From assembly GCA_963738625.1 (NCBI GenBank), contig CAVTXH010000002.1, positions 744,001 through 808,000 of the forward strand: 64,000 nt of DNA, read 5' to 3'. The position numbers and the translations under genes were made by a program. Under the pieces are notes generated by a model. That model ran no database searches, was not told the origin of the DNA, and worked only from the letters and a program-made list of their open reading frames with translations. Position 1 is the first letter of the stretch; every line of letters starts with the position of its first letter. Of this stretch, positions 43,038 through 52,059 are shown piece after piece. The stretch is from UBA7672 sp963738625. GTDB lineage: Bacteria; Pseudomonadota; Alphaproteobacteria; Caulobacterales; Hyphomonadaceae.

Positions 43038-45512
43038 ATGCCGGAGCCCCGAGCCAAGTCCAACGCCCGGCATCTGTCGCGGGTGCTGGAAACCGGCGCG
43101 GCCCTGCTGCGCCACGAAGACGCCGACAGCCCGCCCGCGCGGCTGGTCAGCGCCCATGTCGCCGCGATCAAGACACTGGCCGGCGAAACCGAAGCCGCCG
43201 AGACCGTCTGCAACGCCATTCGCGCCCGCAAGATCAGCCCCATCGCCGCGACAAGCGAGATCGAGGGCGCACGCGGCGCGGCGATCGAGACGGCCAACCT
43301 TCTTGGCGCACTCACCGACGCAACCGCCGCCGCCTCCGCGCGCGCCGTGGCGACGCAGGCTTTCGTCGCCGTCGCCGATGCGCTCGAAACGCTGACCATC
43401 GAGACGGACGACCAGGGCCGCCCGACCACCGCTGCGCTGATCGATGCCTTCCGCGCCGGGGCAGACGCCGAGCTGGTTGAGATCGCGCTTTGCACACCAG
43501 GCGGACCGCGCGCCGCGGCGATCACGCTCCGCAGACAGGCTGCCAGCGCTCGCGAGCCGGGCCGCCAGACCTGGCTGGTTCCGGCTTGGACCGGTCTCGA
43601 GCCCAACGACATCGCCGCCGCGATCGATCGCGTCAGCAAGACCCGCCTCGCGATCGAGATCCGCATCGGCAAGGAAGCCGGCGAAGCAACCAGCCCGGCC
43701 GTGGCGGTCAACCTCGCCCGCTACGCCATCGCCGGAGAAGAAGACCAGCAAGTGCTCGCCGCCGACCTGCGCGCGCTTGCCAGCATCGTGCCCGAATGCA
43801 CGATCCACCTCGCCGGCCTCAGCGCTGCGGTGATGTCGCGCGGCCTCGCCTATGACAGCGGCGAAGGCGTCTCGACCGCCGCAGGCTTCTGCGCGCTCGC
43901 CTCGATTGCCTCCGGCGCGCTCGGACCCGAAGGCGCCAAGGAGGCCGAAGCGCTGGAACTCCCCACGACGGAAATCGGCGACGGCCGCTGCACTGTCACG
44001 ACGGAACACCCATCCGCGTCCGCGCTGCGCTGGATCGCGGCGGAGAGCTGCGGCGTCGATCCGGTCGACCTGCTGCTAATGCACGAGGACGACCAGACGC
44101 CGGAACTCTCTGCCTGCGTCACCGCCGCGCTGGCGACCGCCGCATCGAAGATCGAAGCCGAAGACGTGAAGCTGCGCATCCTCGGCGCCCGCACGCTCGA
44201 TCAGATAGATGGGCTCGAGCGCGCAAGGCTCGAAGCCCGCGGGCTCGACGAAGCCGCCCTCGATCGCGCCGAGCAGGCGCTGAAAGAGGGCCTCAGCCTC
44301 GCCTCCGCCTTCTCGCGCTGGGTGATCGGCGACGAACTGATCCGCAACCGCCTGAAGCTCGACCCGGAAGCCTATGACACCGACGGCGAAGCGCTGCTGC
44401 GCGCACTCGGCCTCTCCGCGAAGGAGATCGAGGAAGCCCGCGTCACCGTGCAGGGCCGCCGCAGACCCGTCTCCAATCCCAAATCCCCGCTAGCGCGCGT
44501 TCTGGCGCGTGCGGACGCCCTGACGCCCGAGGCGCGTGTGCGCATGGCCAAGGCGATCTCGCCTTTCCTGTCCCGCCGCCCCTCCGTCACCATCGATCCC
44601 GGCGCACAGGCGGAAACCGCGCGCATGACGGTGCACGCCTCCGTCCGCGCCGCGATGGCGCAGGGCCTCGGCCTCCGCATCGAAGCGGGACGCCCAGCCG
44701 TCGACGGCGAGCTGCACCAGCGCATCGCCGAAGCCAAGCGTCGCTCGCGCAATCCGACTGGCGGCGAGCCGTCGTCCAACCATTTCCATCCGCCGCCGAT
44801 CCAGCAGCAGCCTGTCCCCGCCGACCCGGAATACATCTTCGCGGAGCGCCGCCGCCTGCCGGACAGGCGCAAGGGCTATATCCAGAAGGCCACCGTCGGC
44901 GGCCACAAAGTCTACCTTCACACCGGCGAATTCGACGATGGCGAACTCGGTGAGATTTTCATCGACATGCACAAGGAAGGCGCCGCCTTCCGCTCGCTGA
45001 TGAACAATTTCGCCATCGCGATCTCCATCGGGCTGCAATACGGCGTGCCGCTGGAGGAGTTCGTCGACGCCTTCGTCTTCACGCGCTTCGAGCCCGCCGG
45101 CGAAGTCACCGGCAACGATAGCATCCGCCGTGCGACCTCGATCCTCGACTACATCTTCCGCGAACTCGCCGTGTCGTATCTCGGCCGCGACGATCTCGCC
45201 GAGATCGAGAACGTCAGCCATGACGGCCTGGGCGGCGGCGCCAATGAGGGCGAAGAGCCGACCGTTCCTGTCCGCCCCGAACAACTCATCTCGCGCGGCT
45301 TCAGCCGCGGCGTCATGCCCGACAACATCGTCCAGTTCCAGGGCCGTAAGGGCGCAACGCGCAGCGAGCAGGCGGACGTGCCGACGATCACGCCCCAGCG
45401 CGGTCCGGAATACCTGTCGGATGCCTGCCCGTCATGCGGCCACTTCACGCTGCGGGCCGATGACGGCGTCGCGCTGTGCGATGCCTGCGGAGCGACGGTT
45501 CAGACAGCCTAG
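43038..45512 (+). CDS. class II ribonucleotide-reductase-derived protein (TSCPD domain)
   Basis: 824 residues from ATG 43038 (GGAGATACGAGG before it). Residues about 420-560 resemble the C-terminal half of NrdJ (SLASAFSRWVIGDELIRNRL and ALGLSAKEIEEARVTVQGRR), and about 595-790 the TSCPD/regulatory tail (GYIQKATVGGHKVYLHTGEF, FIDMHKEGAAFRSLMNNFAI, FVFTRFEPAGEVTGNDSI, ELAVSYLGR). It ends in a zinc ribbon CPSCG...CDACG. The 400-residue N-terminal part is unlike NrdJ and Ala-rich, and the catalytic barrel block with its active-site cysteine is not seen. It therefore is probably not a reductase; function unknown. Convergent with the RHH gene (shared CTAG stop). Confidence 0.75.
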   Translation: MPEPRAKSNARHLSRVLETGAALLRHEDADSPPARLVSAHVAAIKTLAGETEAAETVCNAIRARKISPIAATSEIEGARGAAIETANLLGALTDATAAASARAVATQAFVAVADALETLTIETDDQGRPTTAALIDAFRAGADAELVEIALCTPGGPRAAAITLRRQAASAREPGRQTWLVPAWTGLEPNDIAAAIDRVSKTRLAIEIRIGKEAGEATSPAVAVNLARYAIAGEEDQQVLAADLRALASIVPECTIHLAGLSAAVMSRGLAYDSGEGVSTAAGFCALASIASGALGPEGAKEAEALELPTTEIGDGRCTVTTEHPSASALRWIAAESCGVDPVDLLLMHEDDQTPELSACVTAALATAASKIEAEDVKLRILGARTLDQIDGLERARLEARGLDEAALDRAEQALKEGLSLASAFSRWVIGDELIRNRLKLDPEAYDTDGEALLRALGLSAKEIEEARVTVQGRRRPVSNPKSPLARVLARADALTPEARVRMAKAISPFLSRRPSVTIDPGAQAETARMTVHASVRAAMAQGLGLRIEAGRPAVDGELHQRIAEAKRRSRNPTGGEPSSNHFHPPPIQQQPVPADPEYIFAERRRLPDRRKGYIQKATVGGHKVYLHTGEFDDGELGEIFIDMHKEGAAFRSLMNNFAIAISIGLQYGVPLEEFVDAFVFTRFEPAGEVTGNDSIRRATSILDYIFRELAVSYLGRDDLAEIENVSHDGLGGGANEGEEPTVPVRPEQLISRGFSRGVMPDNIVQFQGRKGATRSEQADVPTITPQRGPEYLSDACPSCGHFTLRADDGVALCDACGATVQTA

Positions 45513-46042
45513 CGTTTCTGGAGCGTAGCCATCACGGTCTGGAAGCATGAGCAGTTGGCGAGATCGGTGCACGCCAGGTCCTGCAGCTTGCCCTCGATGC
45601 CCGCCTCGATCAGCTCCTGCTGCGGACGGTCGAGCAGCAGCGCCGCGAGACGCAGCGCCCGCGCCTGGGCATGGGTGAAGCGCACCGACGTCCGCTCCGA
45701 ATGGCGCGAAGCCGACGGCAGGCCGAGGCGCTGATCCAGCTTCCAGATCTCGTCCTCGGCGCCCGGCGCCGGACGCGCCGGCTTCTTCGACGGCCACATC
45801 GCGAACGCGTCTTCGATGCGCACCTTGGAATCGCTGACCAGCTCCAGCGGCTCGAACGGCGCATCGAGATCGCCAGCGGCGTCATGCTCCAGGCCCGCCG
45901 GTCCGATCGGCGCCTGCTGTTCCGGCGGCCGATAGGTCGGGGAGCGCAGCACGGTCGCGAGATTCTGCTCAGCACTCGGGCGCGCCTCGCCCTTGCGGGC
46001 AAGGAGGCCGGACGTCAGTGAGGCGAAGGACCCGGTGGTCAT
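45509..46042 (-). CDS. protein with ribbon-helix-helix-like C-terminus, ParA-linked
   Basis: 177 residues from ATG 46042 (MTTGSFASLTSGLLARKGEAR); the coding-like frame goes on upstream to TTG 46159 and beyond, overlapping the ParA gene's 3' end. The C-terminus reads TSVRFTHAQARALRLAALL, then LDRPQQELIEAGIEGKLQDL, resembling an RHH DNA-binding region that in Caulobacter-type ParA proteins sits at the end of the same chain. It finishes with three cysteines. This ORF may therefore be the C-terminal half of the upstream ParA gene, separated by a one-base indel near 46187-46190. Function: possibly DNA binding. Confidence 0.6.
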   Translation of the reverse strand: MTTGSFASLTSGLLARKGEARPSAEQNLATVLRSPTYRPPEQQAPIGPAGLEHDAAGDLDAPFEPLELVSDSKVRIEDAFAMWPSKKPARPAPGAEDEIWKLDQRLGLPSASRHSERTSVRFTHAQARALRLAALLLDRPQQELIEAGIEGKLQDLACTDLANCSCFQTVMATLQKR

Positions 46043-46070
46043 GGTAACCTGTTTCGCTGGCTGGACGTGC

Positions 46071-47075
46071 TCAGTGATGGGGCCGGCGACCGAAGGCGCG
46101 AGGCTGACGGCGATCCTGGTGCCCGGGCGGCGGCCCGCGATCGGCTTGCCGGCGCTCAAGCGCGTTCCGCTCCGCCTTGGCGGCTGCCCCGGCGATGGCG
46201 GCCTCAGGCGCCTGGATGCGGCGATCGATTTGCGGCTGCGGCGCTGGCTGCGGGGCCCGTGCGCGGGGGTCCGGCACGGACATCGTCGCCGCGACGCTGG
46301 CCCACGAGGGCACATCGGTCTCCCAATCGTCCTCGCCTTCGTCCGCGAACTGCACCTGCTGCTCGAACGCCGATTCCGGCGTAAGCTGTGTGGTCGAGAA
46401 GTCGGTGCGCGGCTTGTTCTCCCAACGCGGATCCGGGCCGTAAAGGCGGGCCAGGCGATCGCGCAGATACAGCCACAGGGCGGAAATCTCTTTCGCCGAT
46501 TTCGAATCCGGGCGGATGTCGCCGACCGTGCGGCCGTCGATCATCGAAGCGGCGTAGTCGACGCGATGATGCAGCGTGACCGGCGCCACCATGCCGTGCT
46601 GCGACAGCGCGACAGCGGTTTCCGACGTGATGCGCGCGCGGGCGGTCGCCGAGTTGACGACGAAAACCAACGGCTTCTTCAGGGATTCAGCAATGTCGAC
46701 CGTAGGGCCGACAGCGCGCAGGTCGTGCGGGCTGGGACGCGTCGGCACGACGACGAGGTCAGCGCGCGCCACGACGTGAGCGATTGTCTGCGTCACGGCC
46801 GGGGGCGTATCCACCACGATCGTCTTGAAGCCGAGCGACTTCAGGTGATCGAGGCAGGCATCGAGATCCTCGAGCTTAGTGTGCGCGAACGCGGGCGTCG
46901 AGGCCGCGCGAGCGTTCCACCATTTGGCTAGCGACCCCTGCGGGTCGGTGTCGATGAGCGCGACCGGGCCATCGCCCGTACGCTCGGCTTCAACGGCTAT
47001 GTGTCCGGAAAGCGTGGTCTTCCCGGACCCGCCCTTCTGCGACGCAAAGACGACGACGCGCACGCCTTCCGTCAT
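46071..47075 (-). CDS. ParA-family ATPase, possibly frameshifted at its 3' end
   Basis: 334 residues as read. Deviant Walker A ASQKGGSGKTT, signature VALIDTDPQGSLAKWWNAR and VVDTPPAVTQTIAHVVARAD, VPTRPSPHDLRAV: a soj/ParA-like ATPase without an adjacent parB, so an orphan that may position cell-cycle or division proteins. Up to about residue 290 the ATPase and its linker are typical. The end (ERRQADRGPPPGHQDRRQPR) lacks similarity, while another frame (GTRLSAGKPIAGRRPGTRIA) looks coding and runs into the RHH gene. Removing one G near 46187-46190 would give a 522-residue fusion. Confidence 0.8.
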   Translation of the reverse strand: MTEGVRVVVFASQKGGSGKTTLSGHIAVEAERTGDGPVALIDTDPQGSLAKWWNARAASTPAFAHTKLEDLDACLDHLKSLGFKTIVVDTPPAVTQTIAHVVARADLVVVPTRPSPHDLRAVGPTVDIAESLKKPLVFVVNSATARARITSETAVALSQHGMVAPVTLHHRVDYAASMIDGRTVGDIRPDSKSAKEISALWLYLRDRLARLYGPDPRWENKPRTDFSTTQLTPESAFEQQVQFADEGEDDWETDVPSWASVAATMSVPDPRARAPQPAPQPQIDRRIQAPEAAIAGAAAKAERNALERRQADRGPPPGHQDRRQPRAFGRRPHH

Positions 47076-47318
47076 AGTCCTCTCCCAGCGTTACTGCTCG
47101 CGACCAACTGCTTCTCGGCGCAAGACGTGAGGGAGACTGGCAACGCCCATTTAGCGTCGCATTAGGCCAAACAGACCAATTTCGGCCGGGCCCTTAAACG
47201 ATGATCCAGAAATTGACGGCGAGACTCCCCGTCGCGCCTGTATTTCCGCTGGTGAACGGCCGCCAGCGTTAACGATGATGCAACCTGAATAAATCTCGCG
47301 TGGCGCCACGGATGGCGG

Positions 47319-49115
47319 CTATTTTTTCTCGTTAATGCGGATGTTGAGCTCGCGAAGCTGCTTCTGGCTCACTTCGCTGGGGGCGCCCATCATCAGGTCC
47401 TGCGCCTGCTGGTTCAGCGGGAAAGCGATGACTTCGCGCAAGTTCGTCACCCCGGCCAGCAGCATGACGATGCGGTCCACGCCTGGCGCCGAGCCGCCGT
47501 GGGGCGGGGCGCCATAGCGGAACGCGTTCAGCATGCCGCCGAACTTCTCCTCCACGGTTTCCTTGCCGTAACCGGCAATCTCGAACGCCTTGATCATGAT
47601 CTCCGGCTTGTGGTTCCGGATGGCGCCGGAGGACAGCTCGACGCCGTTGCAGACGATGTCGTACTGGAAGGCCGTGATGCCCTCGATGATTTCGCGGTTG
47701 TGCGGATCGAGCTTGAGGAAGTGCTCATGGTCGTAGTTCGGCATCGAGAACGGGTTGTGCGAGAAGTCGATCTTCTTCTCGTCCTCGTTCCATTCATACA
47801 TCGGGAAGTCGACGATCCAGCAGAAGCGGAATTCGTTCTCGACGGTAAGGTTCAGCTCGCGCCCGGTGCGGTTACGGGCCTCGCCGGCGAACTTGTAGAA
47901 GGCTGACGGCTGGCCGGCGACGAAGAAGATCGCATCGCCCACTTTCAGGTTGAACTGCTTGCGGATGGCCTCGGCGCGCTCGGGCCCGATATTCTTGGCG
48001 ATAGGCCCCGCCCCGCCTTCTTCGCCTTCGCGCCAGAAGATGTAGCCGAGGCCCGGCTGGCCTTCGCCTTGCGCCCAGGAATTCATCTTGTCGCAGAAGG
48101 CGCGGCTGCCGCCGCCCGGCGCGGGAATGCCCCACACCTCGACATTCGGATCCTTCGCCAGCATGCCGGCGAACACCTTGAAACCCGAGCCCTCAAAATG
48201 GATCGAGACATCCTGCATCTCGATCGGGTTGCGCAGGTCGGGCTTGTCCGAGCCATAGGTGCGGATCGCATCGGCGTACTTGATGCGCGGGAAGGCGCCC
48301 TTGGTCACCGGCTTGCCCTTGCCGAACTCCTCGAACACGCCTGCGAGCACCGGCTCGATCGCAGCGAACACGTCTTCCTGCGTGACGAAGCTCATCTCGA
48401 AATCGAGCTGGTAGAATTCGCCAGGCGAACGGTCCGCGCGCGCATCCTCGTCGCGGAAGCACGGCGCGATCTGGAAGTAGCGGTCGAAGCCGGCGACCAT
48501 CAGCAGCTGCTTGAACTGCTGCGGCGCCTGCGGCAGCGCGTAGAACTTGCCCGGATGCATACGCGAGGGAACGAGGAAGTCGCGCGCGCCCTCAGGCGAG
48601 GAAGCGGTCAGGATCGGCGTCTGGAATTCCTGGAAGCCCTGCTCGATCATCCGGCGGCGCAGCGACGAAATCACCGCCGATCGAAGGATGATGTTCTTGT
48701 GCAGCGTCTCGCGGCGCAGGTCGAGGAAACGGTATTTGAGGCGGATGTCTTCCGGATAATCCGGCTCGGCGAAGACCGGCAGCGGGAGTTCTTCGGCCTC
48801 CGACTGGACGTGGTACTCCGCGACCTTCAGCTCGATGGCGCCGGTTGCGAGGTTGGGGTTCACGGTCGAGGCTTCCCGGGCGAGCACCTCGCCGGTGAAA
48901 GTGACGACCGTTTCGACCCTGAGCCGTTCCAGCTTGGCGAACTGGGGGTTGGAGGGCGTTATGACGCACTGGGTCAAGCCGTAATGGTCCCGCAGGTCGA
49001 TGAACAGCAGGCCGCCATGGTCGCGCTTGCGGTGCACCCAGCCGGAAATACGGGCCGGTTTGCCGACATCGCCCGCGCGCAGCTGGCCGCAAGTGTGCGT
49101 CCTGTAGGCGTGCAT
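47319..49115 (-). CDS. aspS: aspartyl-tRNA synthetase
   Basis: 598 residues from ATG 49115 (MHAYRTHTCGQLRAGDVGKP); the frame continues upstream without homology. Class IIb synthetase. OB-fold anticodon domain HRDHGGLLFIDLRDHYGLTQ-like start, motif 2 FRDEDARADRSPGEFYQLDFE, a bacterial GAD insertion domain in the middle, and motif 3 GGSAPGVDRIVMLLAGVTNLRE. All catalytic motifs are intact. Divergent from rnd. A Lys-rich C-terminus (NIRINEKK) ends the protein. Confidence 0.96.
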   Translation of the reverse strand: MHAYRTHTCGQLRAGDVGKPARISGWVHRKRDHGGLLFIDLRDHYGLTQCVITPSNPQFAKLERLRVETVVTFTGEVLAREASTVNPNLATGAIELKVAEYHVQSEAEELPLPVFAEPDYPEDIRLKYRFLDLRRETLHKNIILRSAVISSLRRRMIEQGFQEFQTPILTASSPEGARDFLVPSRMHPGKFYALPQAPQQFKQLLMVAGFDRYFQIAPCFRDEDARADRSPGEFYQLDFEMSFVTQEDVFAAIEPVLAGVFEEFGKGKPVTKGAFPRIKYADAIRTYGSDKPDLRNPIEMQDVSIHFEGSGFKVFAGMLAKDPNVEVWGIPAPGGGSRAFCDKMNSWAQGEGQPGLGYIFWREGEEGGAGPIAKNIGPERAEAIRKQFNLKVGDAIFFVAGQPSAFYKFAGEARNRTGRELNLTVENEFRFCWIVDFPMYEWNEDEKKIDFSHNPFSMPNYDHEHFLKLDPHNREIIEGITAFQYDIVCNGVELSSGAIRNHKPEIMIKAFEIAGYGKETVEEKFGGMLNAFRYGAPPHGGSAPGVDRIVMLLAGVTNLREVIAFPLNQQAQDLMMGAPSEVSQKQLRELNIRINEKK

Positions 49116-49185
49116 GGGGGCGGCCTCCTCACGTGATTCCCCGGAAAAACAGGGAATTTCCTTGATTGATCGGGCGGACAAGCGC

Positions 49186-50412
49186 ATGTCGCCGTCGAGC
49201 TTGTCAATATCGGCGGTCGCGTCGATTCGGGAGACCTCGGGCTTGAGTGACGACGAGACCGGCGAGATCCGGCTGATCACCGATACGGACGCGCTGGCCG
49301 AGGCCTGCGAAAGACTGGCCGTAGGCGATTTTCTGGCCGTCGACACCGAATTCCACCGCGAAACGACGTATTGGCCGCAAGTCTGCCTGATCCAGGTCGC
49401 CAACGCCGATTACGACGTGCTGGTCGATCCGATCGCCAAGATCGACCTTACCCCGCTGATGAAGCTGCTGGCCGACACCTCCAAGGTGAAGGTGTTCCAC
49501 GCCGCCCGGCAGGACCTCGAAATCTTCACCCGCATGATCGGACACACGCCCGGCCCGATCTTCGACACCCAGATCGCCGCCATGGCCTGCGGACTGGGCG
49601 ATAGCATCTCCTATGAGAACCTCGTCTCGCGCGTGCTCAAGGGCACAGTCGACAAGTCCTCGCAGTTCACCGACTGGGCGCGCCGTCCGTTGTCCGAAAA
49701 GCAGCTGCGCTATGCACGCGGCGACGTCGTTTACCTGCGCAAGATCTACAAGATCCTCCGCGACAAGCTCGAGAAGCAGAAGCGCACGGACTGGATCGAG
49801 GACGAGCACGCCGGCCTGCTCGACCCGGAAATCTACGCCTTCGATCCCGAGAATGCATGGAAGCGTCTCAAGGTCCGCAAATACAAGAACGACTACCTCG
49901 CCGTGCTGGCCAACGTCGCCGCGTGGCGCGAGCGCACGGCGCAGGAACTCGACAAGCCGCGCGGCCGTATCCTGAAGGACGACGCCATCCAAGAAATCGC
50001 CCAGCAGAAGCCGCGTACCGCCGAAGCGCTTGAGCGCATGCGCGCCGTGCCCAACGGTTTCGCCAGGTCGAAACACGGCCAGGGCCTGATCCACGCCATC
50101 AATCAGGCGCTCGATGAGCCCGACAGGTTCGCGCCGGACATCGAGCGGCCCGAGTCATCAGGCCCGCCGCCGGGCGCTGTCGGCGAGTTGCTGAAGGTGC
50201 TTCTGAAGCAGGTGTCCGACGACGCCGGCGTCGCCACGCGCCTAATCGCCAACGCATCCGACATTGAACGCCTCGCCCGCGAAGAGTCGCCCGACATCCC
50301 CGCCCTCACCGGCTGGCGCCGCGAAGTCTTCGGCGAGAAAGCGCTGCGCTTGAAGGCCGGCAAGGTAGCGTTGGCGGCATCGCCACGAGGCGTGAAGGTT
50401 GTGGAGCTTTAG
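49186..50412 (+). CDS. rnd: ribonuclease D
   Basis: 408 residues from ATG 49186; a TTG at 49243 is a possible shorter start. DEDDy 3'-5' exoribonuclease for tRNA 3' maturation. Exo motif I FLAVDTEFHRETTYWP, motif II VKVFHAARQDLEIF with FDTQIAA, and motif III RPLSEKQLRYARGDVVYL are visible, then an HRDC domain near residue 200-285 (RTAQELDKPRGRILKDDAI). The C-terminal part is a second HRDC-like region. The stop codon is at the edge of the 50413-50527 inverted repeat. Confidence 0.93.
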   Translation: MSPSSLSISAVASIRETSGLSDDETGEIRLITDTDALAEACERLAVGDFLAVDTEFHRETTYWPQVCLIQVANADYDVLVDPIAKIDLTPLMKLLADTSKVKVFHAARQDLEIFTRMIGHTPGPIFDTQIAAMACGLGDSISYENLVSRVLKGTVDKSSQFTDWARRPLSEKQLRYARGDVVYLRKIYKILRDKLEKQKRTDWIEDEHAGLLDPEIYAFDPENAWKRLKVRKYKNDYLAVLANVAAWRERTAQELDKPRGRILKDDAIQEIAQQKPRTAEALERMRAVPNGFARSKHGQGLIHAINQALDEPDRFAPDIERPESSGPPPGAVGELLKVLLKQVSDDAGVATRLIANASDIERLAREESPDIPALTGWRREVFGEKALRLKAGKVALAASPRGVKVVEL

Positions 50413-50527
50413 GGACCGCCGGGCCCCTGCCCGGCAGTTCGCGGCAAAGCCGCGAAAAAGCTGCTCGAAGCTGAGAGCGCAGTCGCGTTGCTGCGCAACG
50501 CGCTGCCGGGCGGGGGCCCGGCGGTCC
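50413..50527. repeat. 115-bp palindromic element between rnd and ppx
   Basis: Outer arms of 25 bp (50413-50437 and 50503-50527) are inverted copies differing at one position. Inside are two more perfect hairpins, TTCGCGGC/GCCGCGAA and CGCGTTG/CAACGCG. It occupies the whole gap between the two convergent stop codons. It fits a MITE- or REP-cluster-like repeat that may terminate both transcripts. Confidence 0.85.
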
Positions 50528-52014
50528 TACGACGACAGCGCGTAGTCCATCCCCAGCTCGTCCGCCGCCTGTTGCAGGCGACGTTCAACCGCTTCCGACA
50601 CCAGCGCCCGATAAGGCCCCGCCACCTTCAGCTCCAGCGTGTCGCCATCGCAGGTGAGCTTGGCGTGCTTCAGCAGCCCTGCCGAACGCCCCGAGAAATC
50701 CGCCGCCAGCCGCATCAGGGCGCCCAGCGCCCGCGCCCTTGCCTGCGTGTCGGCGTCCAGCAGCTTTTCGCTGACCTCGTTCTTCACGCCCTTCTTGAAG
50801 CGCGAGGCGACCGCCAGCGCCAGCGCCGCGCGGTCCTTGTGCGTCAGCCCCGGCAGCGGCGCCCGCGCCACAAGATCGAACGCCAGATCGGCGCGATGGT
50901 CCGGGTGCAGCAACGCGCCGATATCGGCCAGCCGGCATGCCGCCGACGATAGCCGCTGGCTCAGCGTGTAGGGCGCAGCTTCACTGGCCCAGTCCGCTAG
51001 CGCACGCCCGAACTCCGCCGCCTGATCGTCCGGCACCAGCGCATCGAGGCCCGCATCCAGCGGGTCTTCCAGCCGCTCGCCGTCATCTAGGCTGTCGAAG
51101 ATGATCCCTTCGCGCACGCCGTAGGACGAAATCATCACCGTCTTGAACTTGCCGATCTCGATCACGGTCTTCAGCACGGCCGCCGCATAGGGCAGCGTCG
51201 AGGCGCGGCGGCGCGCGACCTCCTGCACAAGGTCCGCATGCTTCTTGCCGCTCATCACCTCGTCCAGCAGGCCGACGAGCCTGCTCGCGTCCATCTCGTA
51301 GTTCTGCAGCATGTGCAGCGGCGCACGGCTCAGCTCCATGTGCAGCGTGCCGATCGCCCGCCAGGCGCCGCCGACTGCGAAGAACACGTCGCCAGACTTC
51401 TTCAGTTCGGGCGATTTCGCGAGAACCTCCTTCGCCCTGGACAGGACCTTGTCCTCGTTGAACGAGTGGCCGTTGTCGAGCGCCAAGGGGCCCAGCGGAT
51501 AGGTCGATCCGCCGTCGAACTTCCCGTTCGTCAGGCGCGCCAGCTCCAGGCTCGATCCGCCAAGATCGCCCGCCACGCCATCCGTCCCGGGGCTGCCTAC
51601 CAGAACGCCCTGCGCTGCATAGCGCGCCTCGTCGGCGCCGGAGAGCACGCGCAGCGCGATCCCTGTCTCCTTCCTCACCTTGTCGACGAACTCCTTGCCG
51701 TCGCTCGCCTCGCGCACGGCGGCGGTGGCGAACGCAAACAGGGAGTCGACCTTCTGGGCGCGCGTGATGGATGCGAAGCGCGACAGCGCGCTCATCGTCA
51801 TCTCGACGCCGTCCTTGCTGAGCTTGCCGGTGTCGTTGAGGTTCTTGCCGAGCGCGGCCAGCACCTTTTCGTTGAAGCGCGGCTGCATCGCCCGGCCGCG
51901 CACGTCGTAGACCACGAGACGAACGGAGTTCGAGCCGACGTCGATCACCCCGATACGCCGCCATCGCACGGGCTTGCCGCTGCTTCTGGAACGCGTTGCC
52001 GGAGCAGAACTCAT
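50527..52014 (-). CDS. ppx: Ppx/GppA family exopolyphosphatase
   Basis: 495 residues. The actin-like N-terminal part has VIDVGSNSVRLVVYDVR (phosphate-1 motif), LFAFATAAVREASDGKEF, and AGDLGGSSLELARL (phosphate-2). Residues 320-495 are the HD-related helical domain of the long forms, with LADIGALLHPDHRADLAFDL and RAALALAVASRFKK. It hydrolyses polyphosphate ends or pppGpp. Adjacent to ppk1 (45 bp apart, same strand), the polyphosphate-cycle pair. In frame. Confidence 0.92.
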   Translation of the reverse strand: MSSAPATRSRSSGKPVRWRRIGVIDVGSNSVRLVVYDVRGRAMQPRFNEKVLAALGKNLNDTGKLSKDGVEMTMSALSRFASITRAQKVDSLFAFATAAVREASDGKEFVDKVRKETGIALRVLSGADEARYAAQGVLVGSPGTDGVAGDLGGSSLELARLTNGKFDGGSTYPLGPLALDNGHSFNEDKVLSRAKEVLAKSPELKKSGDVFFAVGGAWRAIGTLHMELSRAPLHMLQNYEMDASRLVGLLDEVMSGKKHADLVQEVARRRASTLPYAAAVLKTVIEIGKFKTVMISSYGVREGIIFDSLDDGERLEDPLDAGLDALVPDDQAAEFGRALADWASEAAPYTLSQRLSSAACRLADIGALLHPDHRADLAFDLVARAPLPGLTHKDRAALALAVASRFKKGVKNEVSEKLLDADTQARARALGALMRLAADFSGRSAGLLKHAKLTCDGDTLELKVAGPYRALVSEAVERRLQQAADELGMDYALSS

Positions 52015-52059
52015 CAGCGGCCTCTGGTTCCCTTCTGGGGCGGAGGCGGATCGCTGGGA

